Shown one piece after another: positions 35,268 to 44,564 of a stretch of DNA of 64,000 nucleotides. The stretch spans positions 1 to 64,000 of the forward strand of contig NZ_JAAXCV010000012.1 in the NCBI RefSeq assembly GCF_012911895.1. Direction: 5' to 3'. Source of the DNA: Bacillus sp. RO3. Its GTDB lineage: Bacteria; Bacillota; Bacilli; Bacillales; Bacillaceae_B. Numbering within the stretch: position 1 is the stretch's first letter; the number at the start of each line of letters is the position of its first letter. The position numbers were made by a program, and so were the translations under genes. The notes beneath the pieces were generated by a model. That model ran no database searches. It was not told the origin of the DNA and was given only the letters and a program-made list of their open reading frames with translations.

Positions 35268-36542
35268 ATGAAACTTTGTACTGTAGGATTAGGTTATATC
35301 GGATTACCAACTTCCATCATGTTCGCTAAACATGACGTAGAAGTTGTGGGAGTGGATGTTAGTCAAAGAGTGATAGATTCATTAAATGCGGGACTGATTC
35401 ATATTGAAGAGCCCGGCTTACAAGAAGCTCTGAATGAAGTAATTGAAAAAAAGACTTTCCGTGCTTCCCTGTTTCCGGAAAAAGCTGATGCGTTTATTGT
35501 TGCAGTACCGACACCTAATCTAGATGATCAGTACAAATCTTGTGACTTAACATATGTCTTAAGTGCTGTAAGCAATATCATCCCTTACTTGGAAAAAGGA
35601 AATGTCTTAATAGTAGAATCAACAATCGGTCCAAGAAGTATGGATGACTCAGTAAAGCCTCTGATTGAAGAAGCCGGCTTTAAAGTTGGGGAAGATATCT
35701 TCCTGGTACACTGCCCAGAACGAGTATTACCGGGTCAAATTCTACATGAGTTAATTTACAATAATCGTATTGTAGGAGGAATCACTCCAGCTTGTACAGA
35801 AGCAGGTGCCAAAGTCTACAGTACGTTTGTTCAAGGTGAAATCATCAAGACAAACGCCAAAACGGCAGAAATGTCTAAATTGATGGAAAATACGTTTCGT
35901 GATGTAAACATTGCATTGGCAAATGAGTTGACCAAGGTTTGCAACGAACTGGACATCAACGCGTTAGATGTAATAGATATGGCAAATAAACACCCACGTG
36001 TAAACCTGCATACTCCAGGACCAGGGGTAGGAGGACATTGTTTAGCTGTTGATCCATACTTTATTGTGGCAAAAGCACCTGAACAGGCTCAAATCATTAA
36101 TCTAGCGAGAAATGTGAATGTATCTATGCCTTCTTATGTAGTTGAAAATGTGAACAATCTTATGGAACAAGTAAACGGAAAAATCCTTACGGTCTTCGGT
36201 CTTACGTATAAGGGGAATGTTGATGACATCCGTGAAAGTCCAGCGATGGAAATCAAAGATATGCTGGAATTCCAAGGGAAATATGAAGTGCGCTCATTTG
36301 ACCCGCATGTAGAGGCAGACTTCGTAATAAATGATATGGAAGAAGCTGTGAATGGTTCTGATCTTGTACTTGTTTTGACTGACCACAATGAATTTAAAGC
36401 CTTGGATTCTGAACAACTGAAAGGTATGAGAACAAAGCGTATTTTTGATACAAAGAATGTTGTGAAAAATACAAGCGATGATATTGAATATATCAACTTT
36501 GGTAATTTATACGAAGCTAACAAAGCTCCTGTATTAGTCTAA
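35268..36542 (+). CDS. wecC: UDP-N-acetyl-D-mannosamine dehydrogenase
   Basis: 424 residues from ATG 35268 (TTGGAGG about 10 bases upstream; an in-frame ATG at 35250 precedes that site). NAD-binding LGYIGLPTSIMFA, VPTPNLDD, STIGPRSMD, HCPERVLPGQ, AKTAEMSKLMENTFRDVNIA, the active-site motif GPGVGGHCLAVDPYF (catalytic Cys) and GLTYKGNVDDIRESPA. It oxidises UDP-ManNAc to UDP-ManNAcA, giving the polymer a uronic acid. The substrate is supplied by the MnaA encoded at 46204. Confidence 0.93.
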   Translation: MKLCTVGLGYIGLPTSIMFAKHDVEVVGVDVSQRVIDSLNAGLIHIEEPGLQEALNEVIEKKTFRASLFPEKADAFIVAVPTPNLDDQYKSCDLTYVLSAVSNIIPYLEKGNVLIVESTIGPRSMDDSVKPLIEEAGFKVGEDIFLVHCPERVLPGQILHELIYNNRIVGGITPACTEAGAKVYSTFVQGEIIKTNAKTAEMSKLMENTFRDVNIALANELTKVCNELDINALDVIDMANKHPRVNLHTPGPGVGGHCLAVDPYFIVAKAPEQAQIINLARNVNVSMPSYVVENVNNLMEQVNGKILTVFGLTYKGNVDDIRESPAMEIKDMLEFQGKYEVRSFDPHVEADFVINDMEEAVNGSDLVLVLTDHNEFKALDSEQLKGMRTKRIFDTKNVVKNTSDDIEYINFGNLYEANKAPVLV

Positions 36543-36616
36543 TATGGTGATAAATGGACTGGAAATCTAATTTTTTCAGTCCATTTATTTTAATAACGTA
36601 AGAGAGAGGTATACAG

Positions 36617-37909
36617 ATGTTTACATTTACAGAACAGGTCTATAATAGCAATCTTCCAATAAAATATGTTCTAGAAGAAGGCATTCATAATAAAGATCAC
36701 TTACTTGTTGTATTTTCTGGTTTTCATAATGAAACGAACTCATACCGATACAACTATATTAAAACACTGAGGAACTTTGACTGTAATAAATTATTCATCC
36801 TGGATAACTATGGACCGAGAGGAAGTTATTATTTAGGAAATGAAATGAACTATGAAGTGGAGACATCTGTCCAATCATTGATTTCATTCATGGCGAGTAA
36901 ATTGAATATCAGTCCTTCTAATATCATATCGGCAGGTACTTCAAAAGGGGGAAGTGCTGCTCTTTACTATGGAATGAAATATAATTATGGTCATGTGATC
37001 ACAGGTGCCCCTCAAACGAAAATTGCAGATTATATCCGAAAGTTTGCCAAAGAAACAGCGGACTACATTTTAGGCATTGATCCAACTTCATATGAGGTTT
37101 CCTATATAAATAATTTGATATTTAAACAAATGGATAAAGATCATCTTCCATCTATATCGTTATTATCAAGTACCAACGATATCCAGTATAAGCATCACAT
37201 TGTTCCTTTAGTGAACTCGTTTGATGATCTTGGAAAAAAGATCGATTTAACAATTGATGATACGATTATGAGCCATAACGAAATCGCCGTTTCATTCCCG
37301 GCTTACCTTTTGAAAAAGGTAATGGGGATCATTCACGGCTTAGACATAAATGACGTAAGTGTTCAAACTGTGTCCAATACCTTAGAAGTTAGGGCTGACA
37401 TAAATGTTTCAGATTCAACCAACATGGCAACTTCATTAGTCATAGCAGGTAGCGAAGGAAACTACTTTGAGGCGCCATTCCTACAGGCTCTTACTATGGA
37501 CATGAAGGACTTGAAAAATATTGGTACAGGTAAACCTGAAGTTGTTTCTATGGAATTACACTTCTTCAAAGGTCAGGAAGTTATCAGTAAGTATCCGCTG
37601 GAGAAGATCATTGCTGGCGGCGGCATAGTATTCAAAGGAACGAAATTCGAAATTCAAAACGGTGAAATTCATTTCGAGGTAGAAATTGAAGATAGTTCAG
37701 AACTTGAATTCGCTTATTATATTCGCAAAGATAACAAGGTGATTGACCGGATTAAATATCAATCATCTAAGAAATTCAACTATCTCATTAACGATACTGG
37801 TAAATATCAAATCCATTATTTCATTTCAACCAACGATGGCGAAAAGCTCAGCAATCGAACTGAAGAGATTGAGGTTGAAAGGGTAAATACTGCGTTAGTA
37901 GGAGTGTAA
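36617..37909 (+). CDS. Alpha/beta-hydrolase-fold capsule biosynthesis protein with Tyr-rich C-terminal module
   Basis: 430 residues, no signal peptide. The N-terminal half resembles an alpha/beta hydrolase related to accessory-Sec Asp2 and XcbB/CpsF-type capsule proteins: HLLVVFSGFHNETNSYRYNY and SAGTSKGGSAALYYGMKY, with putative nucleophile Ser109. The C-terminal 150 residues are beta-rich with LEFAYYIRKDNKVIDRIKY and GKYQIHYFIS, similar to the tail of the glycosyltransferase at 47435. Possibly an O-acetyl esterase/transferase or a carbohydrate-binding assembly factor. Family assignment is tentative. Confidence 0.6.
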   Translation: MFTFTEQVYNSNLPIKYVLEEGIHNKDHLLVVFSGFHNETNSYRYNYIKTLRNFDCNKLFILDNYGPRGSYYLGNEMNYEVETSVQSLISFMASKLNISPSNIISAGTSKGGSAALYYGMKYNYGHVITGAPQTKIADYIRKFAKETADYILGIDPTSYEVSYINNLIFKQMDKDHLPSISLLSSTNDIQYKHHIVPLVNSFDDLGKKIDLTIDDTIMSHNEIAVSFPAYLLKKVMGIIHGLDINDVSVQTVSNTLEVRADINVSDSTNMATSLVIAGSEGNYFEAPFLQALTMDMKDLKNIGTGKPEVVSMELHFFKGQEVISKYPLEKIIAGGGIVFKGTKFEIQNGEIHFEVEIEDSSELEFAYYIRKDNKVIDRIKYQSSKKFNYLINDTGKYQIHYFISTNDGEKLSNRTEEIEVERVNTALVGV

Positions 37910-37913
37910 TAGG

Positions 37914-38420
37914 GTGGAAAAACTATTAAAAGACCACAATGAAAGTAAAGAAATACAAAAGCTAATGGAAGATATCAGTCTGCTCTTAGCTCAAAAACAG
38001 CAGCTTGAAGAGGATCTGAGACTGGAAAAAGAACAATCTGCCAAGCTTCAACAACAGCAAACCTTACACATGGCAGACATCACTAAGCAATTGTACGAAA
38101 ATAGTCAGCTCATCTTACAATTACGAAAAGACTTAAGAGGCGGTAAGGTAAACGGCAAGAATTTCAGCGGGAACAGTGAACTGGAAAAGGAATTGAGGCT
38201 AGCTAAGGAAGATGCAGCGAAGGCTAATGCCGCCTTAACAACAGAAAAAAGAAATAAGCTGGAATTGATGGAAGCGTTGAAAGAAAGCTATGAAAAAGAG
38301 GAAAGAGTTTTACGATCGTACTCCAAATTATTATCAAGGTATGAATCCCTGAAATCCTCTAAATTAGGAAAACTGACACTTTCTTACTGGAAAGTTATGA
38401 AAAGGCTGCGTAGGAGGTAA
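37914..38420 (+). CDS. Coiled-coil protein of the polymer cluster
   Basis: 168 residues from GTG 37914, four bases after the previous stop, with TAGGAG upstream. Nearly the whole chain is a coiled coil (Leu/Glu/Lys/Gln heptads, for example LEEDLRLEKEQSAKLQQQQT), ending in basic KRLRRR. The following gene also begins with a coiled coil, so the two may form a complex or length-measuring scaffold. No enzyme motif. Confidence 0.7.
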   Translation: MEKLLKDHNESKEIQKLMEDISLLLAQKQQLEEDLRLEKEQSAKLQQQQTLHMADITKQLYENSQLILQLRKDLRGGKVNGKNFSGNSELEKELRLAKEDAAKANAALTTEKRNKLELMEALKESYEKEERVLRSYSKLLSRYESLKSSKLGKLTLSYWKVMKRLRRR

Positions 38421-38424
38421 CAGG

Positions 38425-41127
38425 ATGGATCAAGTAAGCATTCAAAACAGGTTACAATCAATTAAGAAGCTTAAAGCGAAACTTCAAAAGGAAATCGATA
38501 AAGAGAAAGAACAAATTGAAGCGATCATTAGAAATGATCGAACAGTTATCCATTCCAATGCGAAGACTAGTAACGATATACTGGAGTTAACTCAACAAGA
38601 AATCAATAGCTATTTAGAAAAAAGGGATAAGTTAGCAGACCTTCACTTCTTGGAAAATGCGTTATCCTCCATTAATCAGATTCCGGATAGTAACGGTTCA
38701 AAGTTCTATAGCAAAAAAGATGTCAAGATAGGGATCATTGCAGACGAATTTTTATATCAGTCGTTCAAAGGAATCGCCGAATTTGTTTATATTACCCAAA
38801 AAAATTACAAGCAATATGCTGATCAACTGGACGTATTTTTTATTGCCACTACCTGGCGTGGATTAAACAAAGAGTGGAGAGGTCTAGGGAACCCGCAGTC
38901 TAAACGCAGAGATGAATTAAGAGAAATCATTAACCTATATAAAGAAAAAGACATTAAAGTGGTTTTCTTTTCAAAAGAAGACCCGGTTAATTATGATCTT
39001 TTTGTTGGGATCGCTCAGGATTGTGATTATATTTTTACAACTGCCCGAGAGAAAGTGGAGGATTACAAGAAGGATTGTAAAAACGAAAACGTAGATGTTC
39101 TATCGTTTGGAATCAATCCGCTGTATCATAACCCTATCGGTATGAGGAAGTTCAAGAAGCGTAATGAAGTATTTTTCGCAGGGTCTTGGTATCAAAAGTA
39201 CCCTCATCGACAAGAAGATACGAAGATGATATTTAATGGAATCAAGAAATCCGATAAGGGTCTAAAAATAATAGACAGAAATTATTCGTTGAATCATCCG
39301 AATTATTTCTTCCCTGAAGAATATCTTGAAAGCGTATCTCCTGAGGTCCCGCATGAACATCTGCAAAAGTTACACAAGTTATATGATTGGTCTTTAAATT
39401 TCAATTCTGTAAAGTATAGTGAGACGATGTTCGCCAACAGAATTTACGAACTTCAGGCAATAGGGAATATTATCATTTCCAACTATAGCTTAGCTATTAA
39501 TAATAAGTTTCCAAATGTATTCATCGTAAATAGTGAAAATGAAGTTAAAGACATCCTGCATGGGTTTACAGAAGAAGAAATCTATAAACATCAAATGTAT
39601 GGCCTGAGACAGGTCATGAATAGAGATACGACATTTGACAGAATCAGTTTTGTTTTAGAGAAACTTCAACTAAACGAAAAGCCTTTAAATAGAAATGTTG
39701 CCGTAGTGGTACGGGATATTACTCATCAGGTTGAGAAATCGTTCAACGCGCAAACCTATGAAAATAAGTCGCTGATCCTGGAAAAAGACCTTACAGCTCA
39801 GCTGCTTGCTGAATATGATATGGTTGCTTTCTTCTCCAGTGAGAATGTTTACTATGAATATTATTTAGAGGATATGGTAAACGGCTTTAAATTCACCGAT
39901 TCAGATTATATAACGAAGGACGCTTACTTACATGGTCATGAACTAGTACCGGGTGTTGAACATGATTATGTGGACAAAATGCCGGATAAGTATCGAACGG
40001 TCTTCTGGTCCAGTTCCTTCTCAGTTGATGATTTAGTGAAATTCGAAGGGGAAGTTGCGCTTCCAAATGGTTACAGTATAGATCGATTTGAATTTAACAG
40101 CCATGAAGCAAAGCAAACAGGTCAATCTGAAAACTATATGCTATCTGTTATAGTCCCTATTTATAATAACGGTAAGTATTTATTGAATAAATGCTTCAAT
40201 AGTTTAAGAAGAAGCAGTGTGTTCCATGATATGGAGATCATTCTTGTAGATGACGGATCATCAGATAGAGAAACGTTAATAAACATCAAAAGACTAGAGC
40301 GTGATTATCCTAATGTAAAGAGTTTCTCTTATACGGATGGGGGCAGCGGAAGTGCATCGAGACCGAGAAATAAAGGAATTGAGCTTGCTTCAGCACCATA
40401 TGTAACCTACCTCGATCCAGATAATGAAGCGATTAATGACGGGTATGCAAAGCTGCTAGAAATCATTACTTCTGACAAAAAACTAGATATGGTAGTAGGG
40501 AATATCATCAAGATAGATAATACCAAGTCTATTAAATTTAATTACTATAATACGGTCTTAAAATATAATAAAGAAGGCCTTATCAAAGATGCGAAAGAGT
40601 TCTTGAAAAAAGTAAATCTAAGAGCGCAAAGCATTCAAGCCTTAGTTGTCAAAAAGGACATTATAGTGGACAACCATTTAACAATGGTAGAGCGGGCTGG
40701 TGGCCAAGACACCTTATTCTTCCATGAGCTATTAATCCATGCACGTAAAACCAAAGTAATTGATCTTGATATTCATATTTACTATGCAGCAGTAGAGGGA
40801 TCCGTTACAAACACTATTACGAAAAAGTTCTTCACCAAATTCCATATCCTTGAAAAAGAAAGGCTGCCTTTCCTTCTGGAAAATGGACTGATGGATGTTT
40901 ATATGGACAAGCGTTTTGATTTCTATTTTACCAACTGGTACATGAAGCGCTTAGTGAATATCCAAGAAGATCAATTAGAGGAGTCACTGCATACTCTCTA
41001 TGAGATTTACTCACTTTACAAAGACTATATCAAAAACGAAAGTGAGCTTCTTAAACGATTTGATCAGCTATATAGAAATAAAAAGTATATGGAAATAGTA
41101 GATGAAGTGAAACTGAAACTTAAGTAA
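38425..41127 (+). CDS. Fused glycosyltransferase: CgeB-like plus family 2 domain
   Basis: 900 residues, cytoplasmic. Residues 1-50 form a coiled coil. About 105-430 resemble CgeB/YkvP-type transferases (VKIGIIADEFLYQSF, VFFAGSWYQKYPHR, YSETMFANRIYELQAIGNII). From about 570 a GT-A domain appears: MLSVIVPIYNNGKYLLNKCF, EIILVDDGSSD, SASRPRNKGIELASAPYVTY, LDPDNEA (DxD-like). It has two possible active sites, so it may add two sugars or make a repeat unit. It is five bases after the coiled-coil gene. Confidence 0.8.
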   Translation: MDQVSIQNRLQSIKKLKAKLQKEIDKEKEQIEAIIRNDRTVIHSNAKTSNDILELTQQEINSYLEKRDKLADLHFLENALSSINQIPDSNGSKFYSKKDVKIGIIADEFLYQSFKGIAEFVYITQKNYKQYADQLDVFFIATTWRGLNKEWRGLGNPQSKRRDELREIINLYKEKDIKVVFFSKEDPVNYDLFVGIAQDCDYIFTTAREKVEDYKKDCKNENVDVLSFGINPLYHNPIGMRKFKKRNEVFFAGSWYQKYPHRQEDTKMIFNGIKKSDKGLKIIDRNYSLNHPNYFFPEEYLESVSPEVPHEHLQKLHKLYDWSLNFNSVKYSETMFANRIYELQAIGNIIISNYSLAINNKFPNVFIVNSENEVKDILHGFTEEEIYKHQMYGLRQVMNRDTTFDRISFVLEKLQLNEKPLNRNVAVVVRDITHQVEKSFNAQTYENKSLILEKDLTAQLLAEYDMVAFFSSENVYYEYYLEDMVNGFKFTDSDYITKDAYLHGHELVPGVEHDYVDKMPDKYRTVFWSSSFSVDDLVKFEGEVALPNGYSIDRFEFNSHEAKQTGQSENYMLSVIVPIYNNGKYLLNKCFNSLRRSSVFHDMEIILVDDGSSDRETLINIKRLERDYPNVKSFSYTDGGSGSASRPRNKGIELASAPYVTYLDPDNEAINDGYAKLLEIITSDKKLDMVVGNIIKIDNTKSIKFNYYNTVLKYNKEGLIKDAKEFLKKVNLRAQSIQALVVKKDIIVDNHLTMVERAGGQDTLFFHELLIHARKTKVIDLDIHIYYAAVEGSVTNTITKKFFTKFHILEKERLPFLLENGLMDVYMDKRFDFYFTNWYMKRLVNIQEDQLEESLHTLYEIYSLYKDYIKNESELLKRFDQLYRNKKYMEIVDEVKLKLK

Positions 41128-41150
41128 CGACTTACGGGGGTCAATTAGTT

Positions 41151-43697
41151 ATGCTTAAAGACATTCACAAAATAAATAGTACTCTGGAAGAAATGAAAGA
41201 GCTCACTTTTCCAAGCGGCCAACCTTTTCAATTAACCATTACCTTGAATGAGGTTAAATATGAATTCTATATTCATTTAAAGAAGGACTCAGACCGATTA
41301 GTGGTCCTGGGTTCCGGGGCCTATAACTCAGCCAAGATGTCCCCGCCGGTTTTTCAACGGTTCTCATGGGCTGAAGATATTGATGCTTCTACGATTTACT
41401 ATAACGATCCTACCTTATATTTAGGCAAGATTAACCTGGGATGGGGACAAGGGACAGAGGATAGATTCTATTTAGAAGAGTTAGCAGGCATATTGGATGA
41501 AATCTTTATGTGTCTTAACGCAGTCAGAGACAAGGTAACGTTTTATGGAAGTTCTGCTGGCGGGTTCATGAGTATGTATTTAGCAGGCTTGTTGAAGGGG
41601 ACGAGTGCGGTTGTTAATAATCCGCAAACAATAGTTAACAATTATTATGAAGGACATGTTACCCGCATGTACGAGTGTTCTTATCCTAATCACAGTAAAG
41701 AGAATATATTAAAACAATATACAAAAAGACTGAATATAACAGAGTTCTTTAAATCAATAAAATATATTCCTAAAGTATATTATTTACAGAATCTCGGTTG
41801 TCATCATGATGTGAAAAATCATCTTACTCCATTCATTGAAAGTATTAAAACCGTTAATGAATCTTTTGCCTTCAACAATATTAAATTTGATTATTACTAT
41901 AATAAAGAACAAGGACATGATCCGTTAGCCAAAGAACAAACTCTTACATTTCTAAACAAAAATGATCTCTTTAGTCTTAACTATAGTCGTCAATTTGAGG
42001 TAGGTGGAAATATGCAAGATAACGTAAAACTATTAGACCTTGATCCTTCCCAGATAATCAAGATTTCCGAAGTGAAGAAAGATTCAGAGGAAGTAGCAAA
42101 TAAAATTTATAACAATCAATTCTTCTTTTTCAATAGCTTAGACACAATAAACTTTGAAGAAGGAATTGATTGGAATTACAAACATTATAAAAATAGCTCG
42201 ACATACCAACTTTATCTTCATTCTTTGAATGTAGTAAGTTTTCTGTTAAATGCTTTTGAAAAAACGAAAGATAAAAAATACTTTGTTAAAAGCAAGGAAA
42301 TAATTGACTCTTGGATGGAGTTCGAAAGTACCTCACCAAAAAATGATATGATTTGGTATGATCATCCTTCAGCATATCGTGCACAGAACCTGGTATATTT
42401 CTTGGTGATTGCTAAGAAAATTTCCTATGATATTTCTGGAAAAGAAAAAGAATACGTTTCGATGGTAGAGAAGCATGCTAATTACTTGTATTCTGATAAA
42501 GATTATCGAAAAAATAATCACGGAATCATGATGGACAGATCATTAATCATGTTAGGAAGAGTATTGGAACATCCCAAAGCTGATAATTGGGTAGAAAAAG
42601 GGATCTGGAGACTGAAGGATACATTCTATACAAGCTATAGCTCTAAAGGTGTGCATCTGGAGAACTCTCCTGAGTATCATAGAATTGTTAGAAATCTTTA
42701 CTTATCTACAGAAAAATTCTTAAACAAGAATGAGTTAACTCTGGGTGAGGATTTGCTGAATTTATTAACGTTATCTGACAGATACTTTAACTATTTAGTC
42801 AAGCCTAATGGTGTATTACCTAAAATAGGTGACTCCGGAAAGATTACTGTTGGAGCAGATCATAAAAGGTATGCTAGCTTTTTTGATCAAACATCAGGAA
42901 CGTCTATTCTACAATCCAAAAATGACCTGGCTCCAGAAAGGTCTACCTGGATGTCATTTGTGTGTGGATATGGAACAACCACCCATAAACACTATGATGA
43001 CTTATCAATGAATTTATTCTTTAATGGTCATGATATATTAGTTGATTCAGGAAAATACAGCTACGGAAAATCTAAAATAAGAAGTTATGTTATCTCACCA
43101 AGAGCACATTCTACGTTAATCATAAATGACGATAAACAAAGAAATCGATATACATTTGATAAGAAAAATGATGATTATAAAAACATTTATACTACCTCAT
43201 TTTCCACAAGTGAAAATATGGATCTGGTTAAAGGGATTAATAAAGGATACGAAAATGCGGCCTTAGAGAGAGCTATTCTATTCTTAAAACCAGATATAGT
43301 CGTAATCATTGATTTAATAAATGCTGAAGCCAATCAGAAGGTTTCTCAATTATTCAATTTGGCACCTCACATTGAAGTACACTCTATGGATAAAACGAAA
43401 GCTGTTCTACAATCACATGGTGACTTAATAGAGTTTGAACAAATGAATGATGTTGATAGTTCTAAAGTAATCAAAGGAGATGTCAATTTGCCTGTAGCGG
43501 TGGTCGCTGATAAATTTGGAGAAGTTTTCGAAACAAACCAATTGGAATTCAATAAAGAAGTTGAGAAAGATTATTATTTAACAGTTGTTAAGCTAGGTGA
43601 AAGAGCTATATCACGTTTTGTCGATGCTTCATTCGATATGAAGACAGGGAAACTTTCTGTTAAAACCACTGACGATGCTATCAATATGTACATCTAG
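41151..43697 (+). CDS. Fusion of alpha/beta-hydrolase-like and heparinase II/III-like domains
   Basis: 848 residues without signal peptide or membrane helix. N-terminal part (about 1-290): Asp2-like hydrolase fold with RLVVLGSGAYNSAK and FYGSSAGGFMSMYLAG (nucleophile Ser135). C-terminal part (about 310-848): an alpha/alpha barrel plus beta-sandwich like polysaccharide lyase families of the heparinase II/III group, with NNHGIMMDRSLIML, HLENSPEYHRI, GTTTHKHYDDLSMNLFFNG, HDILVDSGKYSYG. A lyase that cuts uronic-acid polymers would normally be exported; here it sits in a synthesis operon, so it may edit or quality-check intracellular polymer. Confidence 0.7.
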   Translation: MLKDIHKINSTLEEMKELTFPSGQPFQLTITLNEVKYEFYIHLKKDSDRLVVLGSGAYNSAKMSPPVFQRFSWAEDIDASTIYYNDPTLYLGKINLGWGQGTEDRFYLEELAGILDEIFMCLNAVRDKVTFYGSSAGGFMSMYLAGLLKGTSAVVNNPQTIVNNYYEGHVTRMYECSYPNHSKENILKQYTKRLNITEFFKSIKYIPKVYYLQNLGCHHDVKNHLTPFIESIKTVNESFAFNNIKFDYYYNKEQGHDPLAKEQTLTFLNKNDLFSLNYSRQFEVGGNMQDNVKLLDLDPSQIIKISEVKKDSEEVANKIYNNQFFFFNSLDTINFEEGIDWNYKHYKNSSTYQLYLHSLNVVSFLLNAFEKTKDKKYFVKSKEIIDSWMEFESTSPKNDMIWYDHPSAYRAQNLVYFLVIAKKISYDISGKEKEYVSMVEKHANYLYSDKDYRKNNHGIMMDRSLIMLGRVLEHPKADNWVEKGIWRLKDTFYTSYSSKGVHLENSPEYHRIVRNLYLSTEKFLNKNELTLGEDLLNLLTLSDRYFNYLVKPNGVLPKIGDSGKITVGADHKRYASFFDQTSGTSILQSKNDLAPERSTWMSFVCGYGTTTHKHYDDLSMNLFFNGHDILVDSGKYSYGKSKIRSYVISPRAHSTLIINDDKQRNRYTFDKKNDDYKNIYTTSFSTSENMDLVKGINKGYENAALERAILFLKPDIVVIIDLINAEANQKVSQLFNLAPHIEVHSMDKTKAVLQSHGDLIEFEQMNDVDSSKVIKGDVNLPVAVVADKFGEVFETNQLEFNKEVEKDYYLTVVKLGERAISRFVDASFDMKTGKLSVKTTDDAINMYI

Positions 43698-43740
43698 TTA
43701 CTTGACTCAGTTAAAATAAATAAAAAGGAAGCATGACTGT

Positions 43741-44544
43741 ATGACTTTAGTATTTCAGATAATGAAGGAGCAATTTTTCAACTGGCATCTCATATTTCGC
43801 CTAGCAAGTTTTGAAGTAAAAAGTAAATATCAATTACATTATTTAGGGGTTCTATGGCAGTTTATACAACCTATTATTCAGATAATGATTTATTGGTTTG
43901 TTTTTGGAGTTGGTATAAGAGGTGGAAGTCCAGTAGGTGAAGTTCCATACTTTTTATGGCTAATTACGGGTTTAATTCCTTGGCTATATATTAATCCGAG
44001 CGTAATTCAAGGATCAAACAGTGTTTATTCTAAAATAAACCTCGTTTCAAAAATGAAATTTCCCGTTAGCGTATTGCCAACCATTACAATAATAGGGAAT
44101 GGGTTCAATTTCATTATTTTGTTAGGGGTATTAATGGTAATTTTATTACTGAATGGAATTTTTTCAGGGCTATATTTGATTCAATTACCATATTATCTAC
44201 TATGTCTCTTTGTTTTACTATTTTCTCTTACTTTATTATTTTCAACGTTATCAACAATAGTGAGAGATTTCCAGGTGCTGCTGCAATCTACGATGAGAAT
44301 GATGTTGTATTTAACACCTATTCTTTGGGAGACAGGAGATCTGCCAAAACTTCTCGAGACCATTTTAAAGCTAAACCCTTTTTATTATATTATTGAAGGA
44401 TTCCGTAATGTATTTTTAGGAAACGGTTGGTTTTTTAATGATATGACTTATACTATTTATTTTTGGTTCTCTATATTACTAATCATATTAGTTGGGTCAA
44501 AACTTCATATTAAATTTAAAACTAAATTTGTAGATTATTTATAA
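43741..44544 (+). CDS. tagG: Wall-polymer ABC exporter permease (TagG-like)
   Basis: 267 residues with six hydrophobic segments and the family-typical N-terminal amphipathic region (FEVKSKYQLHYLGVLWQFIQPIIQIMIYWFVFG split across the first helix), LITGLIPWLYI, SKMKFPVSVLP and LYLTPILWETGDLP with LKLNPFYYIIEGFRN. It is an ABC-2 permease of the teichoic acid/O-antigen exporter group. Its stop shares bases with an ATG of the next gene. Paired with TagH it moves the undecaprenol-linked polymer out. Confidence 0.9.
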   Translation: MTLVFQIMKEQFFNWHLIFRLASFEVKSKYQLHYLGVLWQFIQPIIQIMIYWFVFGVGIRGGSPVGEVPYFLWLITGLIPWLYINPSVIQGSNSVYSKINLVSKMKFPVSVLPTITIIGNGFNFIILLGVLMVILLLNGIFSGLYLIQLPYYLLCLFVLLFSLTLLFSTLSTIVRDFQVLLQSTMRMMLYLTPILWETGDLPKLLETILKLNPFYYIIEGFRNVFLGNGWFFNDMTYTIYFWFSILLIILVGSKLHIKFKTKFVDYL

Positions 44545-44564
44545 TGTTGGAGGCTTATCTATAT

